Assembly: GCA_016508695.1 (NCBI GenBank)
Contig: VNKQ01000002.1
Location: 992,001-1,056,000, forward strand
Length of the DNA: 64,000 nucleotides
Source: Hyphodiscus hymeniophilus
Lineage: Eukaryota > Ascomycota > Leotiomycetes > Helotiales > Hyphodiscaceae
Direction of reading: 5' to 3'
Each line of letters begins with the position of its first letter. Position 1 is the stretch's first letter. Below the pieces are notes generated by a model. The model was not told the DNA's origin. It saw only the letters and a list, made by a program, of their open reading frames with translations, and did no database searches. Shown piece after piece: positions 46,043 to 58,089 of the stretch. A program made the position numbers and the translations under genes.

Positions 46043-48880
46043 ATTAATTAGATCAAAACTAATATGCACGGCGAAGAGGCTCTGAAGAGGACGAACTCAC
46101 TCGCGCATGACTTTCTTGGGGGGGCAGGTCTTTTACCTTCCAAAAGTGTATGTGCAACTGTGCCCCAAAGCTTGTGACAGGACTGCAGGGCTGGGCTGCA
46201 GGGCCGCAGGACATCCATGTAGCCCAATGACTGTACATCATTGGGCAATGCAGCAAATGGGTATCGGTATGGAGGTGATAAGCCCCAATATTGCCCTAAA
46301 TAACGCGGGATTTTGATGACAGGTACTCGTACTACAGCGGAGAATACTCAGCCAACAGCCACTGAGCATCCTTGGCGTGGAAATAGGAAGCCCCAAACTT
46401 GGGGCCGCGGCGGCATTGAGTTTGGGAAGCAGCAGTACTTACTCGCCTCATTGAGATAGTATATTACTTTCTGCCTTTTGTATCACTACAATATTTTCTA
46501 CCCTCGACGGCATGAACTACCAGGCCGGCTATGAAACACAACAGTCGCGGCAGATAAACATTGGTGAGATGTATCGAGCGCGTTGGAAATTTGTAATAAT
46601 GCAGTGACAGGCGCATTTGGTTTTCCTCCTCAGACGCTAGAGCTAAAAGGTACCCGCGATTTAGCCTGGGGCTATTTTTACACCTCCCCTTAACCGTTCG
46701 GCTGGTTTTCTCGCTTCTCGCAATTCGTAAATCTGACCAAGATCGAGATCATCAATGCCTCGCGTTCAAATCTGACCGTGTGGGGTACATGAAGAGTAGT
46801 ACACTTCCATATTCCCTCAACTCAAGCTTTGAACTCAATCCCTTCGAACTGTTCCGTTGATACTTGATCGTTCCATTCCAGGTGGAATCATGTTTTGAAC
46901 GCACCTTTTCATGACATGCGGATGCGCCTTCACACACTGTCTACACTGCAACATTCCTTATCCGATACTGGGTCCTAGGCCAGTAAGATTAACGAGCAAT
47001 CATGATCTAGTGGTTTCATTGCGTTCGTCATTGCGGATTATTGACTCAAGTCATCCAAGTGTCCAAGTGTCCAACTCTAGACATCCCTGTCAGGCCTGCT
47101 GATAAGCGTTCTCAGATATCAAAATAGATCTGCAGAAGATTCGACCTTTCTTGGTCTGTCCTCAACTTCTCAATCGCACGTTTCCTCCAACATAAGCACG
47201 ACGTCTTGCATAGCCGCGACCTATGCTCCTTTAGGCCCGTACCGCACTCCTTGCGCAAAATAGCCGCTGTCATATATAAGTCGACTTTTGATCGGTCTGT
47301 GAGCCTAACAACTCCTCATTTAAAGGATTGAAGTTACGCAACTCCATTACCTACGAATGACAACAAGTGAACGTGGCAGCAGTTAGTCGCTGGAAAGTCC
47401 TCACTTTGAGTCTACGTACCTCCCCTAACTTTCCTTTGCGCAGTAGAAGCGATTCTCTTTTCGTTATGAGGTCAAAGCAGTTGAAACTTGGTGTATCGGC
47501 TTCACAGCCTTGATCATACTTTGTGAGTCCAACAAGTCACCAGGTGGCAAAGCTTTGCAATATCTATCATTCCAAGCAATTGCCAGATATGGCAAACGGC
47601 AATCAATAGTCCGGGCGTACTTGCGAAGTTCGGCCCCTCAAGTTTGAGTTGGAAATTACATTCAAAAATCCAGCCCGAAATAATCGTTCAGCGTCCACTG
47701 ATGGTTGCAGATTGGTGTTGAAGATTGTCGACACGGTGCAACAATTGGGGGCTGCCAAGTTCACAGCCTCGACGCCCATACTTCTAGAATCGCTTCAAAC
47801 TCAAATCTGTAAGTCTCATTAACCCCAAAAATCTGTAGCTAGGTAGGGTAGATATCTTGAACTATAGTCGTCGCCAACATCGCCACTCAGGATACGGGAT
47901 GCGGATACCATAACATGGGCTAAAAGTAAGTTGGGTAAGATCAAAGATCCATAGATTGTCCAAAACCACTGCTGATATAGTATGCTTTTTCCATCACTTG
48001 CTCATATCAGCATTTTCTCGAAGGCCGAGAAGTCAGTACTCTAGATGGTGAAGAATAGCCAAGATTGGGTGGCTTAATCGAGCAAAACGTCGAACTTTGC
48101 TCCAAATACATTCCCCATTTAACTCTAAGTATTGGAGAGATCTGGAAACAGACCCTTGTAGAACCATGTCGAAGAAGAGAAGTGAATCTCAAGTGATTCC
48201 GAGAATGCGTCTGGGTCCGTCCGAATCTTCCAGACATATGAGCGATTAGGATCCTTGTAGGCGCCCAGCTGTACGAAGGCGATTATTATGGTTGACAACC
48301 GCTCTTTCAACATGACACGTTCTCCTTACTCGGCTCCTATCAATGTTGACGCTGTCGGTATGGGCTTTTGTTTTAAGTCTTGTAGTTTGACAGACGGAGA
48401 TCACCATCACAAACCTGATTTCACTCCACAATTCAGGATACATCCAAACGTAGTGTTCGTTTCCTGGACGTCTCCCGGACTAGAGACCGGTCCAGTTCGA
48501 AGAATAGTTTCGGTGATTCCCGCCAATCACTGTGCTCATTGGGTGAGGGATGAGATGCTTGCGAAACAACTTTGCAACCAGGTTGGACGAGGATCCGTTC
48601 CATAATCCAGCAACAGAGCATTCATCCTTACGCTCATGAACTTTTACGATACCGCACGAATTTTACTTGAAGACCATCCCAATCAACGCTCAGCGATATA
48701 CCCTGAAAGGATATTGTTTCTAGGATCTTGAATGCGTGGAAGAAGATGTTGAGGACAAAGCCTCGGCTGAGTCACGTGCTTACAAATATTTGCGAGGCCC
48801 CACTTAGAATTTTTGGACGAATTTGAAGATATTGATTTCAAAATCAACCTGTTCCGCCCAAAGGTTTGCAATTATTTAGA
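46043..48880. other. Long intergenic interval, nothing recognised
   Basis: 2.8 kb with the promoters of two divergent genes at its ends. A short CCAAGTGT tandem lies near 47055-47072. Open frames of up to 105 codons (48288-48605) have no recognisable domain and no splice partners. No RNA gene recognised. Confidence 0.5.
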
Positions 48881-51733
48881 ATGACCTTAATGACCCAAAT
48901 ACTGGGTGAGAGGTCGCTGGATAGCTTTCTTTTCGACCTAGAAACTTTCCAGCAGAATGAGACGCTTACAGATACAATAACGAAGTATCTCGACGGAGAC
49001 TACAAAGCAATCCTCAGGAATTCTACTTCTCAAAACTTATATGAGATATTAAACCAAATAATCACCCTTTCTCATGAGCAACAAGATGCAGCTCTTCTGA
49101 ATGCCAATCTTGATGGAATCGAGAACGTCGTTCTTATTTTTATCACGGGACTTGCAGCCTTCAACGCTTTTCTCCAGGCGAACGTTACGGGGCCACCTTT
49201 GGACTTGCGGGATGTCTTCACAGCAAAGGAGACCACCGAGTTACTCAGAGACCAGTGTTTGAAGAGCTTAGATGTTGACGGCGTCTCAGTATATCAACAC
49301 ATTCCCCATGTCGAATTATTCAGCCTATCACGTCTAGTGTTCACCGTATATTTTCCACGGCTCATAAACAACAATATCAAGGATTCAAGATGGATGCGAA
49401 TCCGCATCAACAACTACCATCAACGCCTTCTGTCCGGTCTCTCTGGCGGGAGACTGAGCGATTCCACTGCATTACAGGATGCAATTGAGAAAGACTTCTT
49501 GGAGCTTGAAAGCGAGATTCTAGGAGGAGAATCGACGTATTCGACAGAGGCGAAAGTGCAGTTCCTGTTGGAGAAAGCCCAGATTTACATTATGCAAGGT
49601 CTAGATCTGAAGGCGAGGGAGAATGTCAAGATCGCCAAGACGGTCTCTGGATTCAGCTATGCTTTGTCTGGTGCGTTGGGAAAGAGAACGAAGTTCCAGC
49701 AGAGTGATATTTCGCAATTAGTTGTTTTTGCAAAGAGCAAGGATTCCACCTCTCAAGATCCAATTACGGGGAATTCGGATGTGGCCATGAAGAACAGCCA
49801 GCTTAGAAATGGCAATGCACCTGAAGCATTGGATTTGAATGACGATACACTCCTCGAATCCATTGCTTTTAAAAAGTCCGAACCCGAGGCAGTCGACAAC
49901 TCATCATTACCTACTGAGCTTATTGGTTTACAGCCGGACGCTCAACCCCAATTGCAACCTTTGGACCAAATAATCCTCCTTACAGAAGCTACACTAAAAG
50001 ACAGCCTCTCACCACTCGACAAGCTGAACAGCGAAGAGATCCTGCCCTATGCCGTGCGAGTCTTAACTGATAAGCTCACGAATTGGCAAATTTACACCCA
50101 AGCTCTCCTCGTTCGGTCACGAATCGAGGCCCACCGCTCACGAACCCAAGAGCGTAGTGTCCTTCAACTCCAAGTAATTGTCGATCAAATCATCGCCGAT
50201 ACTCAAGAAGAGACTCCCTCCTCTTCTTCCACCGTCCCAGAAATTCGTATCACGTCCTTCCTACCTGCAGCCAAACCTTCGGAATCAGCACCAGTGACAG
50301 AGAGACTACGCTACATTTATCCCCTCAATACACCAACCCGCTGGGAACTTGAGACAGAACTAGCCTATGCCTGGGCAGGCGCAGGCTCACTCGTCAGCGC
50401 TCTCGAAATCTTCAAACGCCTGGAACTATGGGCTGAAGTAGCTCTCTGCTACCACTCCGTAGGCCAAGAGTCCAAAGCCCGTCAAATCGTGCGTCGACAG
50501 CTATATTACTCCTCCTCCGGGCCAGAGAAGGATGCATACTCCAGCGACGCCCCCGAAATCGCAAATGAGAACTGGGATGGCGAAATCAGACCAACCCCAG
50601 CTCACGCACCGAGACTATGGTGCATACTAGGCGATCTAGACCAAGAACCCAGCTACTGGCAACGTGCATGGGAGATATCGGGGAAGAGGTTCGCGCGCGC
50701 TCAACGGACCCTGGGCGAGTATTACATGAAAGAGGGAAATCTGCCCGCTGCTCGCGAAGCATACGTGGCCGCTACCATCGTGAACCGCCAGAACAACGAG
50801 ACCTGGTCCCGACTGGGGGACATCGACCTCGCAGTAGGGAACTGGGACGGGGCAGTCATCGCCTTCCAGCAATCGATCATGATCGACGACACCGACGCCA
50901 AGACATACTCGAATCTCGGCTCCGCCCTGCTATCCAAGCACGCAGAGATGCTGACGCTGGAGAAAGCCGCAGCCAAGGATCTCCTAGCCGTGCAAGAGGA
51001 CGAGGACGACGAGGACGACGAGCTCGTCACGAACAAGGACACCAAGGGAACCACGCCCCAAGAAATCCTCCGCCAGGCCCTGCTGGCTTATAAGCGCGGC
51101 GCCTCCCTCGCGCACTCGAACTGGAAGATCTGGGACAACGTCCTCACCATCGCCCTCCGCTCCTCGCCCCCCTCCTACCCGGACCTCCTCCTCGGCCTGC
51201 GCGCCATCATCGCCCTGCGCTCCCCCAGCATCGGCGAGGACGCGGTCGACATCGACGTCCTGGGTGTCCTCATCCAGGAAGTGATCTCCCGGGATCGCGC
51301 ACCGGGCCACGAGGACGAGGATGAGAAGGGCGTCTACATGCCCCCGCGCGGCTCGCTGGCCCGCGCAACGGTGCTGTTGATGGAGGAGATAACGCCGCTC
51401 GTCACGAAACGCTTCGCGCTGTTCCACCTCGCGGAGAAGCTGTCGCTGTATAGGAAGGACTATGTCAGCGCGCTGAGCTATGCCGAGAAGGCGTGGCGCA
51501 TGAGTCAGGGCGAGGGCTGGTTGGAGGATGGCGAGAGGTGGAGAGAGGTGGTGGCCGCTACGGATCATTTAGTTAGTGCGTATGAGAGCTATGGTCCGAT
51601 GGAGAAGAAGGGTGGGGGCGAGGTGGAGGGAGCCTGGAGGGGGAAGGCGAGGAGTGCTGTTAGGGGGTTATGGGGCGGGCGAGAGAGGTTTGGGAGGGTA
51701 CCGGGGAGTGGGATGTTTTGGTACGCAGGTTAG
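48881..51733 (+). CDS. EMW1: TPR protein Emw1/TTC27
   Basis: A single exon of 950 residues from the ATG at 48881 (MTLMTQILGERSLDSFLFD); another Met three codons later could also serve. The N-terminal half is helical without named motifs and matches the conserved TTC27 body (SLSRLVFTVYFPRL; KAQIYIMQGLDLKARENV). From about 500 the TPR-type array begins (ELAYAWAGAGSLVSALEIFK), with clear repeats at about 600-690 (LGEYYMKEGNLPAAREAYV; LGDIDLAVGNWDGAVIAFQ), then an acidic patch (EDEDDEDDELV) and further repeats. Yeast Emw1 is essential and needed for cell-wall integrity; human TTC27 is linked to assembly of U5 snRNP. Codon third positions become markedly more G/C-rich after about 50.6 kb. Confidence 0.93.
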   Translation: MTLMTQILGERSLDSFLFDLETFQQNETLTDTITKYLDGDYKAILRNSTSQNLYEILNQIITLSHEQQDAALLNANLDGIENVVLIFITGLAAFNAFLQANVTGPPLDLRDVFTAKETTELLRDQCLKSLDVDGVSVYQHIPHVELFSLSRLVFTVYFPRLINNNIKDSRWMRIRINNYHQRLLSGLSGGRLSDSTALQDAIEKDFLELESEILGGESTYSTEAKVQFLLEKAQIYIMQGLDLKARENVKIAKTVSGFSYALSGALGKRTKFQQSDISQLVVFAKSKDSTSQDPITGNSDVAMKNSQLRNGNAPEALDLNDDTLLESIAFKKSEPEAVDNSSLPTELIGLQPDAQPQLQPLDQIILLTEATLKDSLSPLDKLNSEEILPYAVRVLTDKLTNWQIYTQALLVRSRIEAHRSRTQERSVLQLQVIVDQIIADTQEETPSSSSTVPEIRITSFLPAAKPSESAPVTERLRYIYPLNTPTRWELETELAYAWAGAGSLVSALEIFKRLELWAEVALCYHSVGQESKARQIVRRQLYYSSSGPEKDAYSSDAPEIANENWDGEIRPTPAHAPRLWCILGDLDQEPSYWQRAWEISGKRFARAQRTLGEYYMKEGNLPAAREAYVAATIVNRQNNETWSRLGDIDLAVGNWDGAVIAFQQSIMIDDTDAKTYSNLGSALLSKHAEMLTLEKAAAKDLLAVQEDEDDEDDELVTNKDTKGTTPQEILRQALLAYKRGASLAHSNWKIWDNVLTIALRSSPPSYPDLLLGLRAIIALRSPSIGEDAVDIDVLGVLIQEVISRDRAPGHEDEDEKGVYMPPRGSLARATVLLMEEITPLVTKRFALFHLAEKLSLYRKDYVSALSYAEKAWRMSQGEGWLEDGERWREVVAATDHLVSAYESYGPMEKKGGGEVEGAWRGKARSAVRGLWGGRERFGRVPGSGMFWYAG

Positions 51734-52132
51734 AGGAGTTGAAATCGTGATGAGATGAGAGGACGTTTGTGATGAGTCACGAAAACTTTGTCGCAGTGAC
51801 TGGACGCTGGGTATCGGAAGCTATTGATTCCGGAACGAAAAATAGTTGGTAGTCGTGATTGAACGGAGCTAATGAAATAAATAGAGGATTCGGCAAATCA
51901 TGCTTTATGCTGTCTGAGCTATTAAACAGCAAAGAAACTCAGGCTCGCCCTCTGTATCATCCTTATGAACGCAACGCAAACCGAATAAGTGAGGTGGTAT
52001 CATTCAGCTCTCACACGAACACTGCACTTCCATTCCCTAGTATCAACTTTTCGCCTTTAATGCTTATTCCAATTTCCCGTTGTCAATTCCCGGTCGAGCT
52101 TTTTGTGAACTCATCGCCGACCCGTGATTTAT
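51734..52132. other. Intergenic, nothing recognised
   Basis: 400 bp between convergent 3' ends. No gene seen. Confidence 0.5.
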
Positions 52133-53095
52133 TTAGTGGTCGTCCAAAAGAGGAGCTCTCTCTTGGTCTGCTGGAACGACGGCGCCTTCTCGTCTGAATG
52201 AAAATTCCTTGCCGAAAATGCCCGGGACTGCGATCAAGAGGGTGGCAATGAAGAGGACAGCCATGATGACGAAGGCAAAGATCCATTGTAGAGCAATGGC
52301 GTGGGTGAGGAATTGACCAACACCGATCGAAGCCGCCAGGATACTCAGTGAGAAGCCCATGGTATAATCCTGAAAATCTGTCAATAGTATTCTGTGGAAT
52401 TCGGGCAGCGACTAACCTTGTAGGCAACGAGGAAGAACAGTCCGTAGACCAAGATTCCCCAGATGAAGATATTGGCCACGATTCGCGCTGCCAGGGTATG
52501 GGCATTGACCGCAATAGCACCATTCCAGTACAAAGCAACAAATGTCCATGCCAATGGTCCAGAAACAACTGGGATGTGAATGAATCGGGGGTGTGTGTTG
52601 TGGCGGAAGTAAAGGGACGACAGATTGAAGAAGTTGCAAACTAGGATGACCTCGGCCCAATTGTAGTGACCACGGACGAACAGCATCACGAATGCAAAGT
52701 TGAACAGATTGCTAATAATGAAGTGACTTCCTACACCTGCGGCGGCGTTGACATAGTCTGCATTGGAAGAGAAGAGAGACCAGACATATCCGATTTGTGA
52801 GATGAAGAGAGCAAGCCTATCCATGTGAGCATGGGTTCACAGTTGGGTGCGAGGGGTATACTTACCAGTACAGAGAAGTGATAATCTGATTCTGAGCGAA
52901 TGGAGTGTGGTGAAGTCTGTTGACTGCCCAAATGGTGTGGCGCCAACCCTTCACATCATCACCTGGTGCGTTGAAGGAGTAGTAGAAAGTGGTGACAACA
53001 AGAAGGAGCCAGGACAAAGCAGTCAAGATCTTGTATGTCCAAACGGCTTGGGCAGGGTGGGATTCGCGTTGTGCGAAAGGATTCACTGTTGACAT
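52133..53095 (-). CDS. DUF1774 multi-pass membrane protein
   Basis: Exons 53095-52866, 52816-52417 and 52369-52133 give 288 residues; introns are 49 and 47 bp. An upstream in-frame ATG at 53104 would add three residues. The start MSTVNPFAQRESHPAQAVWT leads into about seven hydrophobic helices (ILTALSWLLLVVTTFYYSF; LFISQIGYVWSLFSS; LFNFAFVMLFVRG; IWGILVYGLFFLVAYK; LSILAASIGVGQFL; FAFVIMAVLFIATLLIAVP). It ends in a charged cytoplasmic tail with ERAPLLDDH. The conserved NPFAQ head, a long middle segment with HFIISNLFNFAFV, and FRHNTHPRFIHIPV match the fungal DUF1774 family as I remember it. Function unknown. The dileucine-like acidic end hints at endosomal or vacuolar sorting, which is inference. 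Confidence 0.85.
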
Positions 53096-54209
53096 CGTCA
53101 GCATCTGATATAGCAATACGAGGCTTCAGGGCCTTCCAGATAGTTCGATGCAACATACGATTAGACCCAGCCATTCTGACGATTTACGTTGCCCAGCTTG
53201 AGTGAGGAGTGAAGATTTCCTTCGATTCGTATGGTTTTAGTGCAAAGTCGAGAACAATGAGGGGTATCTTCAGCGTCGTAAAATTAGCCTGGCGGAGCTG
53301 AAGGAGCAAGAAGGGCAGGGCAAAAGAGGAAGGCGCTTGTATCCCGCCACGTACAGGTACGTGGGAACATGGCTGGCTATGCGTTCAACAACTCACCAAA
53401 TATGCCGAAACTTAGAAAGCACAGCAGCAGCAGCAGCAGTCTCGGATTGTGTTGAAGGTTTGGTTTACTCCGGAGAAGAAGAGCAGGAAAGGAGAAGAAT
53501 ATAAGGGTCTAGGTACTCTTTATTAGCTTCCAAGTTCCCACGGATGGCTGTGACGTCGGGCTAAGACGTCCATGTCCATTGGTGGAGGCTAAGCCCTTCC
53601 TGGCCGGACCCTCCTTCCAAGCAGATGCTCCCCCGCACCGCATTCTGTCCTATCAGAGCACAAGAGCGAGACGCACAGCGTACAGGTGACATTGCTCGGT
53701 TGAGTTGGAGGTTTGCTGATCGAATCCGACACTTCGTACTTTCTTACCTGCCTTTTTACGGTGTCTATCCATGTCGGCTGAGCTGCACAGAGAGGTACTC
53801 AAGCATAGCGCAGTACACGCGGTCGGGGAAGCATTGAAGTGACTGCACGATATGGGTTGGTCGTATTGCCTGAAAGGACCCTTTAAGAGTGCACGTTTGG
53901 AACTATGTAGTATACGTTATGGGGGGATCGAATTTGTAGAATCATCAAAGCTTGACTACCTTACGGAGGTAGATACTCACCCATCACTTCCAAGGCAACC
54001 AGCAGAGTACGACATCCAGCCACCAACTGCGCCACATCCATATGATACAGTACTCGAGTAGCTCCACCATTCGCCCCCCTCTTCTGTACCTATCGGACCA
54101 TCCCGAGGCTCCTACATCCTCTCCACTCTCCAGCCATCGTCGATCACTCAATCACCTCCTCCATTCCATCACCATTTGGGTACGAGTAGTACCTTGCTGC
54201 AGATACATC
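53096..54209. promoter_or_regulatory. Divergent spacer, DUF1774 gene and LAP1
   Basis: 1.1 kb of upstream sequence for both genes. It includes a six-unit CAG tract at 53422-53439 and pyrimidine-rich leader sequence before the LAP1 start. A GATA-rich nitrogen-control cluster, expected for a secreted protease, is not obvious. Confidence 0.5.
53422..53439. repeat. CAG trinucleotide tract
   Basis: Six perfect CAG units upstream of the DUF1774 gene, in non-coding DNA. Confidence 0.9.
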
Positions 54210-55468
54210 ATGAAGTTCTCAAACTTATCCATCCTGGCTTTGTCAGCCTCTATTGTTACTGCCCGTTTCGTGGAACCTCATGAGAAGGACCAAGTCGTCA
54301 TCAACAACTTGGCCGCAGATGAGGAGCTGTACCTGATTGAGCTCGCACCCGGGGAGACACAATGGGTTACAGAGGAGGAAAAGTGGGAGATGAGACGAGT
54401 ATGTACGAAGCTTCATTGCCAAATCATATGCTAAATTCTTTGTTGCCAGAATGGCCAGAATTTCATGGACATCACAGCTACCCCCGAGCTCGGATCCTTC
54501 AAGACCTTCAAGGAATCTCCGAAATTTCCCAAGAAGCCCGTCTTACAGAAGGAGCTCTATCCCATGATCAAGAACCTATCGAAGTCGAGTATGCAGGCAA
54601 ACCTCGAAAAGTTCAGCTCCTTCCATACCAGATATTACAAATCGGATTATGGCAAACAATCATCAGAGTGGCTGCTCGAGAATGTTCAGGCGGTGATCAA
54701 GGAGGCAGGTGCGGATAAACATGGAGTATATGCACAACACTTCAAGCATTCTTGGGGACAGAACAGCGTCATCGCGACAGTGCCAGGGAAGAGCAATTCG
54801 ACAGTTGTCGTTGGGGCTCATCAGGATAGCATCAACCTCTTTCTGCCTTCGATATTCTCTGCGCCAGGTGCTGATGATGATGGATCCGGAACAGTCACCA
54901 TTCTGGAGGCTTTCCGTGTGCTTCTAACCTCGAAGGATATTATCAAGGGCAAGGGAGAGAATACGGTTGAGTTTCACTGGTACAGCGCCGAAGAAGGAGG
55001 ACTATTAGGCAGCCAGGCCATCTTCTCCGAGTACGAGCAAACTGGCCGAGATGTCAAAGCCATGTTGCAGCAAGACATGACTGGCTACGTCCAAGGAACT
55101 CTTGATGCCGGAAAGAAGGAATCGGTTGGCGTGATCACCGATTTCGTCGATCCTGACCTGACCCGCTACATCAAAGAAGTTGTGACTGAGGTACGTAATC
55201 CCATTCTCCGCGCGGTCTAGACTAACTCCTGTAGTATTGCGAAATTCCATTCATCGAGACGAAGTGTGGATATGCTTGTAGCGATCATGCATCAGCTTCC
55301 AAGGCTGGATACCCGTCTGCATTTGTGATTGAGTCCGATTTTGCCGATTCGGACAAACACATTCACACCAGCGATGACAATATCAAGTATTTGAGCTTCG
55401 ATCACATGCTTCAACATGCCAGATTGACACTGGGACTTGTTTATGAGCTGGCTTTTGCCAAGCTATGA
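54210..55468 (+). CDS. LAP1: Secreted leucine aminopeptidase (M28)
   Basis: Exons 54210-54398, 54450-55190 and 55235-55468 give 387 residues; introns are 51 and 44 bp. A signal peptide (MKFSNLSILALSASIVTARF) and a pro-region of about 70 residues precede the catalytic domain. Two-zinc ligands of peptidase family M28 are visible: GAHQDSINLF at about 177, APGADDDGSGT at about 195, HWYSAEEGGLLGSQ at about 227, LQQDMTGY at about 255, and DKHIHTSDDN at about 352. A Cys pair (KCGYAC) forms the usual disulphide. The length and layout equal fungal Lap1/LapA. It removes N-terminal hydrophobic residues, Leu best, from peptides outside the cell and works with endoproteases in nutrient uptake. Firm call. 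Confidence 0.95.
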
Positions 55469-56172
55469 TATTTGACGTAGAGACTTCTTTCTCATGATGG
55501 GCCGTCAACTTGTATTATATAGTTAGTGGTCGTCACTTAGAGGCTTGGATGCTGGATGGATGCGCTGTTAAATGATTGATGGAATTTCCATTCCATGCGA
55601 AAGATCTGCAATAATTTGTACACAACCCAGATATTATCAAACTCAGAGCACTCCAGCTTCGTTCCGAGTCACATCGATCCTTCAATCTCTCAAGGAAACC
55701 CACAATCAGCTGTCTTCCTCTCCACTCAGCCAGGTAAAATCATGAATCAGCAGTTCAAGAGTGAATGGGATAAACTAACCCGGCTTACACATTGAACGAC
55801 AGTCTAATATCCTTGTGCACCGGGTCGTCTAAACTGTGACTGCTTCTATTGTCAGTAATACCAATTCGAGTCACAAATCGCAGTCACGCCCCAGTCCCAC
55901 ATCTCCGATTGGTCACATCGAAGCCGATATGATTACGCCTAGACTTCACCCGTCTGTCTTATCGCTTCCCCGAACCTTTCCTGCCTTCAGCTCTCATCTC
56001 CCTTCCTCTCCTTCCTCTCCTTCCTTTCCATCTTCTCCCATCTTATCATCGAAGTGCCATCTTCCCCCCTCTCTTCCGGAAAGAGATTTCCTCGCAACCC
56101 ACCCCTCCTCAATCTGCACCCCGACAAGCAAGGCAAGCTAAGCTTCAAGCTTCAAGCTCCATCAACCGCAAA
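55469..56172. other. Intergenic, promoter of the R3H gene
   Basis: 700 bp. Pyrimidine-rich (TCCTT)n-like sequence lies at 55990-56075 just before the start codon, a common fungal leader feature. No gene seen. Confidence 0.5.
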
Positions 56173-57324
56173 ATGGCTATCTACTCCTCGGTCCCACCTC
56201 CTTCCCAACAGAATCCCATTGCTGCAGGAGCAGTGGATATCGAGGCCTGGAATGTTTCAGCACTTGAGTCGCTCAGTATCTCCCCCTCTGCACGAGGAAC
56301 GGGAGTTACGCTTTCCATCCCACTGGTTCGCGAAGATGACGCGTCAAAGCCTGCTTACAAGCCGCGTAAGGAGCCTCTGAGACGCGACAGTTTGAAACGC
56401 CGTGATGCATTGCTTAAGGGCAAAGAGGGAAGTCGACGGAGACAGAGGTGGGAGAATGGTGAGTTTCGTCCTACTATTACGTGGTTTAAAGGAAGTGCAT
56501 GTAGATGAGATTAGATAGCAGAGGTCGTGGATAATGGCGGGAGGAGATGCGTGAACTGCGGACAATGCTGATCATGATCACTGGGCTCTAGATCATCTCC
56601 TCCATATCCCTAATGTCCAGCCGCCCCTCCCATCCGACTGGGAAGTCCACCCCACCTACCCCGTTCACACAGTGCCCTACTACCTCGCGCCCCTCTGGGA
56701 TGCCGGCGTTCGACACCGTGCCGAGGAAATCGCAGCCGCGAAGAAACTCTCCAGCACAAAGAGAGCCGGGGCTCAAGACAACGAACAGAAGGGCCGTGTT
56801 CCGCAAGAATTAAGACAGAAATTGAAGAAGGCCAAGGGCGCGAAGAGCCTGTTGCAGGATTTGGAAGAGGAAGTTCGGAAATTCGTTAGGGAGTGGGAGA
56901 AGAAAGAACGTGCTCTGATGAATAAGGGTGTTGACGGGGAGGGGAATGAGGGGCTGGAGCTGGACAGCGAGGATGAGGAGATTGTGTTCGTGGGGAGGAA
57001 TGGGACGATGAGTGATGAACAGAGGAAGACGGTTGAGGAGGAACTCGAGAGGGAGAAGTTGGTCTTCGATAGCTTGGTTGATGATCATGGGGCTAGCTTT
57101 GGGTATGTCACTCTCTTCTTTCGCACTCCTTGGATGGCAACTGATATGTAAGCAGACGTTGGCTTGTCCACTCCATCGCTACGTACTATGGCCTCAGCTC
57201 TCGATCAATCACGGTTGGTGATCCAGCTCGACGAGAAGCTTATGTCGGCATCAAGGAGATGAGGACGGGAAGAAGACCCTCTGTTCAGGGAGAGTTGCCA
57301 AGACCTCTCTGGGGCATGATCTGA
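56173..57324 (+). CDS. R3H-domain protein
   Basis: Exons 56173-56458, 56592-57102 and 57156-57324 give 321 residues; introns are 133 and 53 bp. Residues about 10-135 look like the R3H-associated N-terminal region: DIEAWNVSALESLSISP, a basic segment with LKRRDALLKGKEGSRRRQRW, then DHLLHIPNVQPPLPSDWEVH. A coiled, charged middle (KAKGAKSLLQDLEEEVRKF; acidic LDSEDEEIVFVG) leads to the R3H domain at about 265-300. There RWLVHSIATYYGLSSRSI holds the Arg-x3-His signature and is followed by REAYVGIKE. R3H domains bind single-stranded nucleic acid. The protein probably acts in RNA metabolism in the nucleus or cytosol; no specific role is known to me. Confidence 0.88.
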
Positions 57325-58089
57325 TCTCACAGAGATTAGATCAAGTGACGAGTGCGCTCTGATACCCACCGACTATTAATGGCTGTAGAGCGCTTGTTTA
57401 GCTGCTGTGTTTGATATATTTCTTTTCCAAGTTTATGTTTCTTGTACGAGCCTTCGCATCAGAGGATAGACCGGTAGACGGATTCTCTAGAATATTGCTT
57501 TAATTCGACTATCATTTGAAAGCGTTTCCTCACTCCGTCATGAAGTAGTTGCTAAGATCAGCAAATTATAGCTGCAGCAGCGAAGGGAGCTTTGCCTGGA
57601 TGTCACTACCGAGGACCTTGTGCCCCTGCTGCATTCCTACTAAGCTGCCAGTACTCTCTCACGCTTCGGAACCAGATTAAGATCCGCCATTGATTGATGC
57701 ATATATGTATCAGCACTTCTCAGTGTGTTCAAAGAAGAAGGCCTGTGGACTTATCTTGTTACCTAGGTAGCTAGTCAAGAAGTTCAAGACAGCTCCCTGT
57801 GCAGGCGGCTACTGAAGAAGTTGAATCGTTTTCATAGCGTACGATCTGATTATGTCCGAACACGGATGCGCAGCTGGACACTAGACTTTCTGAAAAAGTC
57901 CACAGACTACGATGCGTTTCATGCTTGTCGATATATTCTCTGCTGAACTGTTCATGAGATCTGCCATGCCATCCTCAAGGCTGGCCAGGCTATTGGCAAT
58001 CGAATGCTGTATTATCTGTCGTTGATTGCTCACATGATTCCAGGTTCAGAACTGATATTGTAATGTCTTGGAAAATAAATTATGACCAT
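57325..58089. other. Intergenic, nothing recognised
   Basis: 765 bp between convergent 3' ends. No gene seen. Confidence 0.5.

Noticed and set aside
48288..48605. 105-codon frame upstream of EMW1
   Set aside because: No recognisable domain, no splice partner, random-looking composition.
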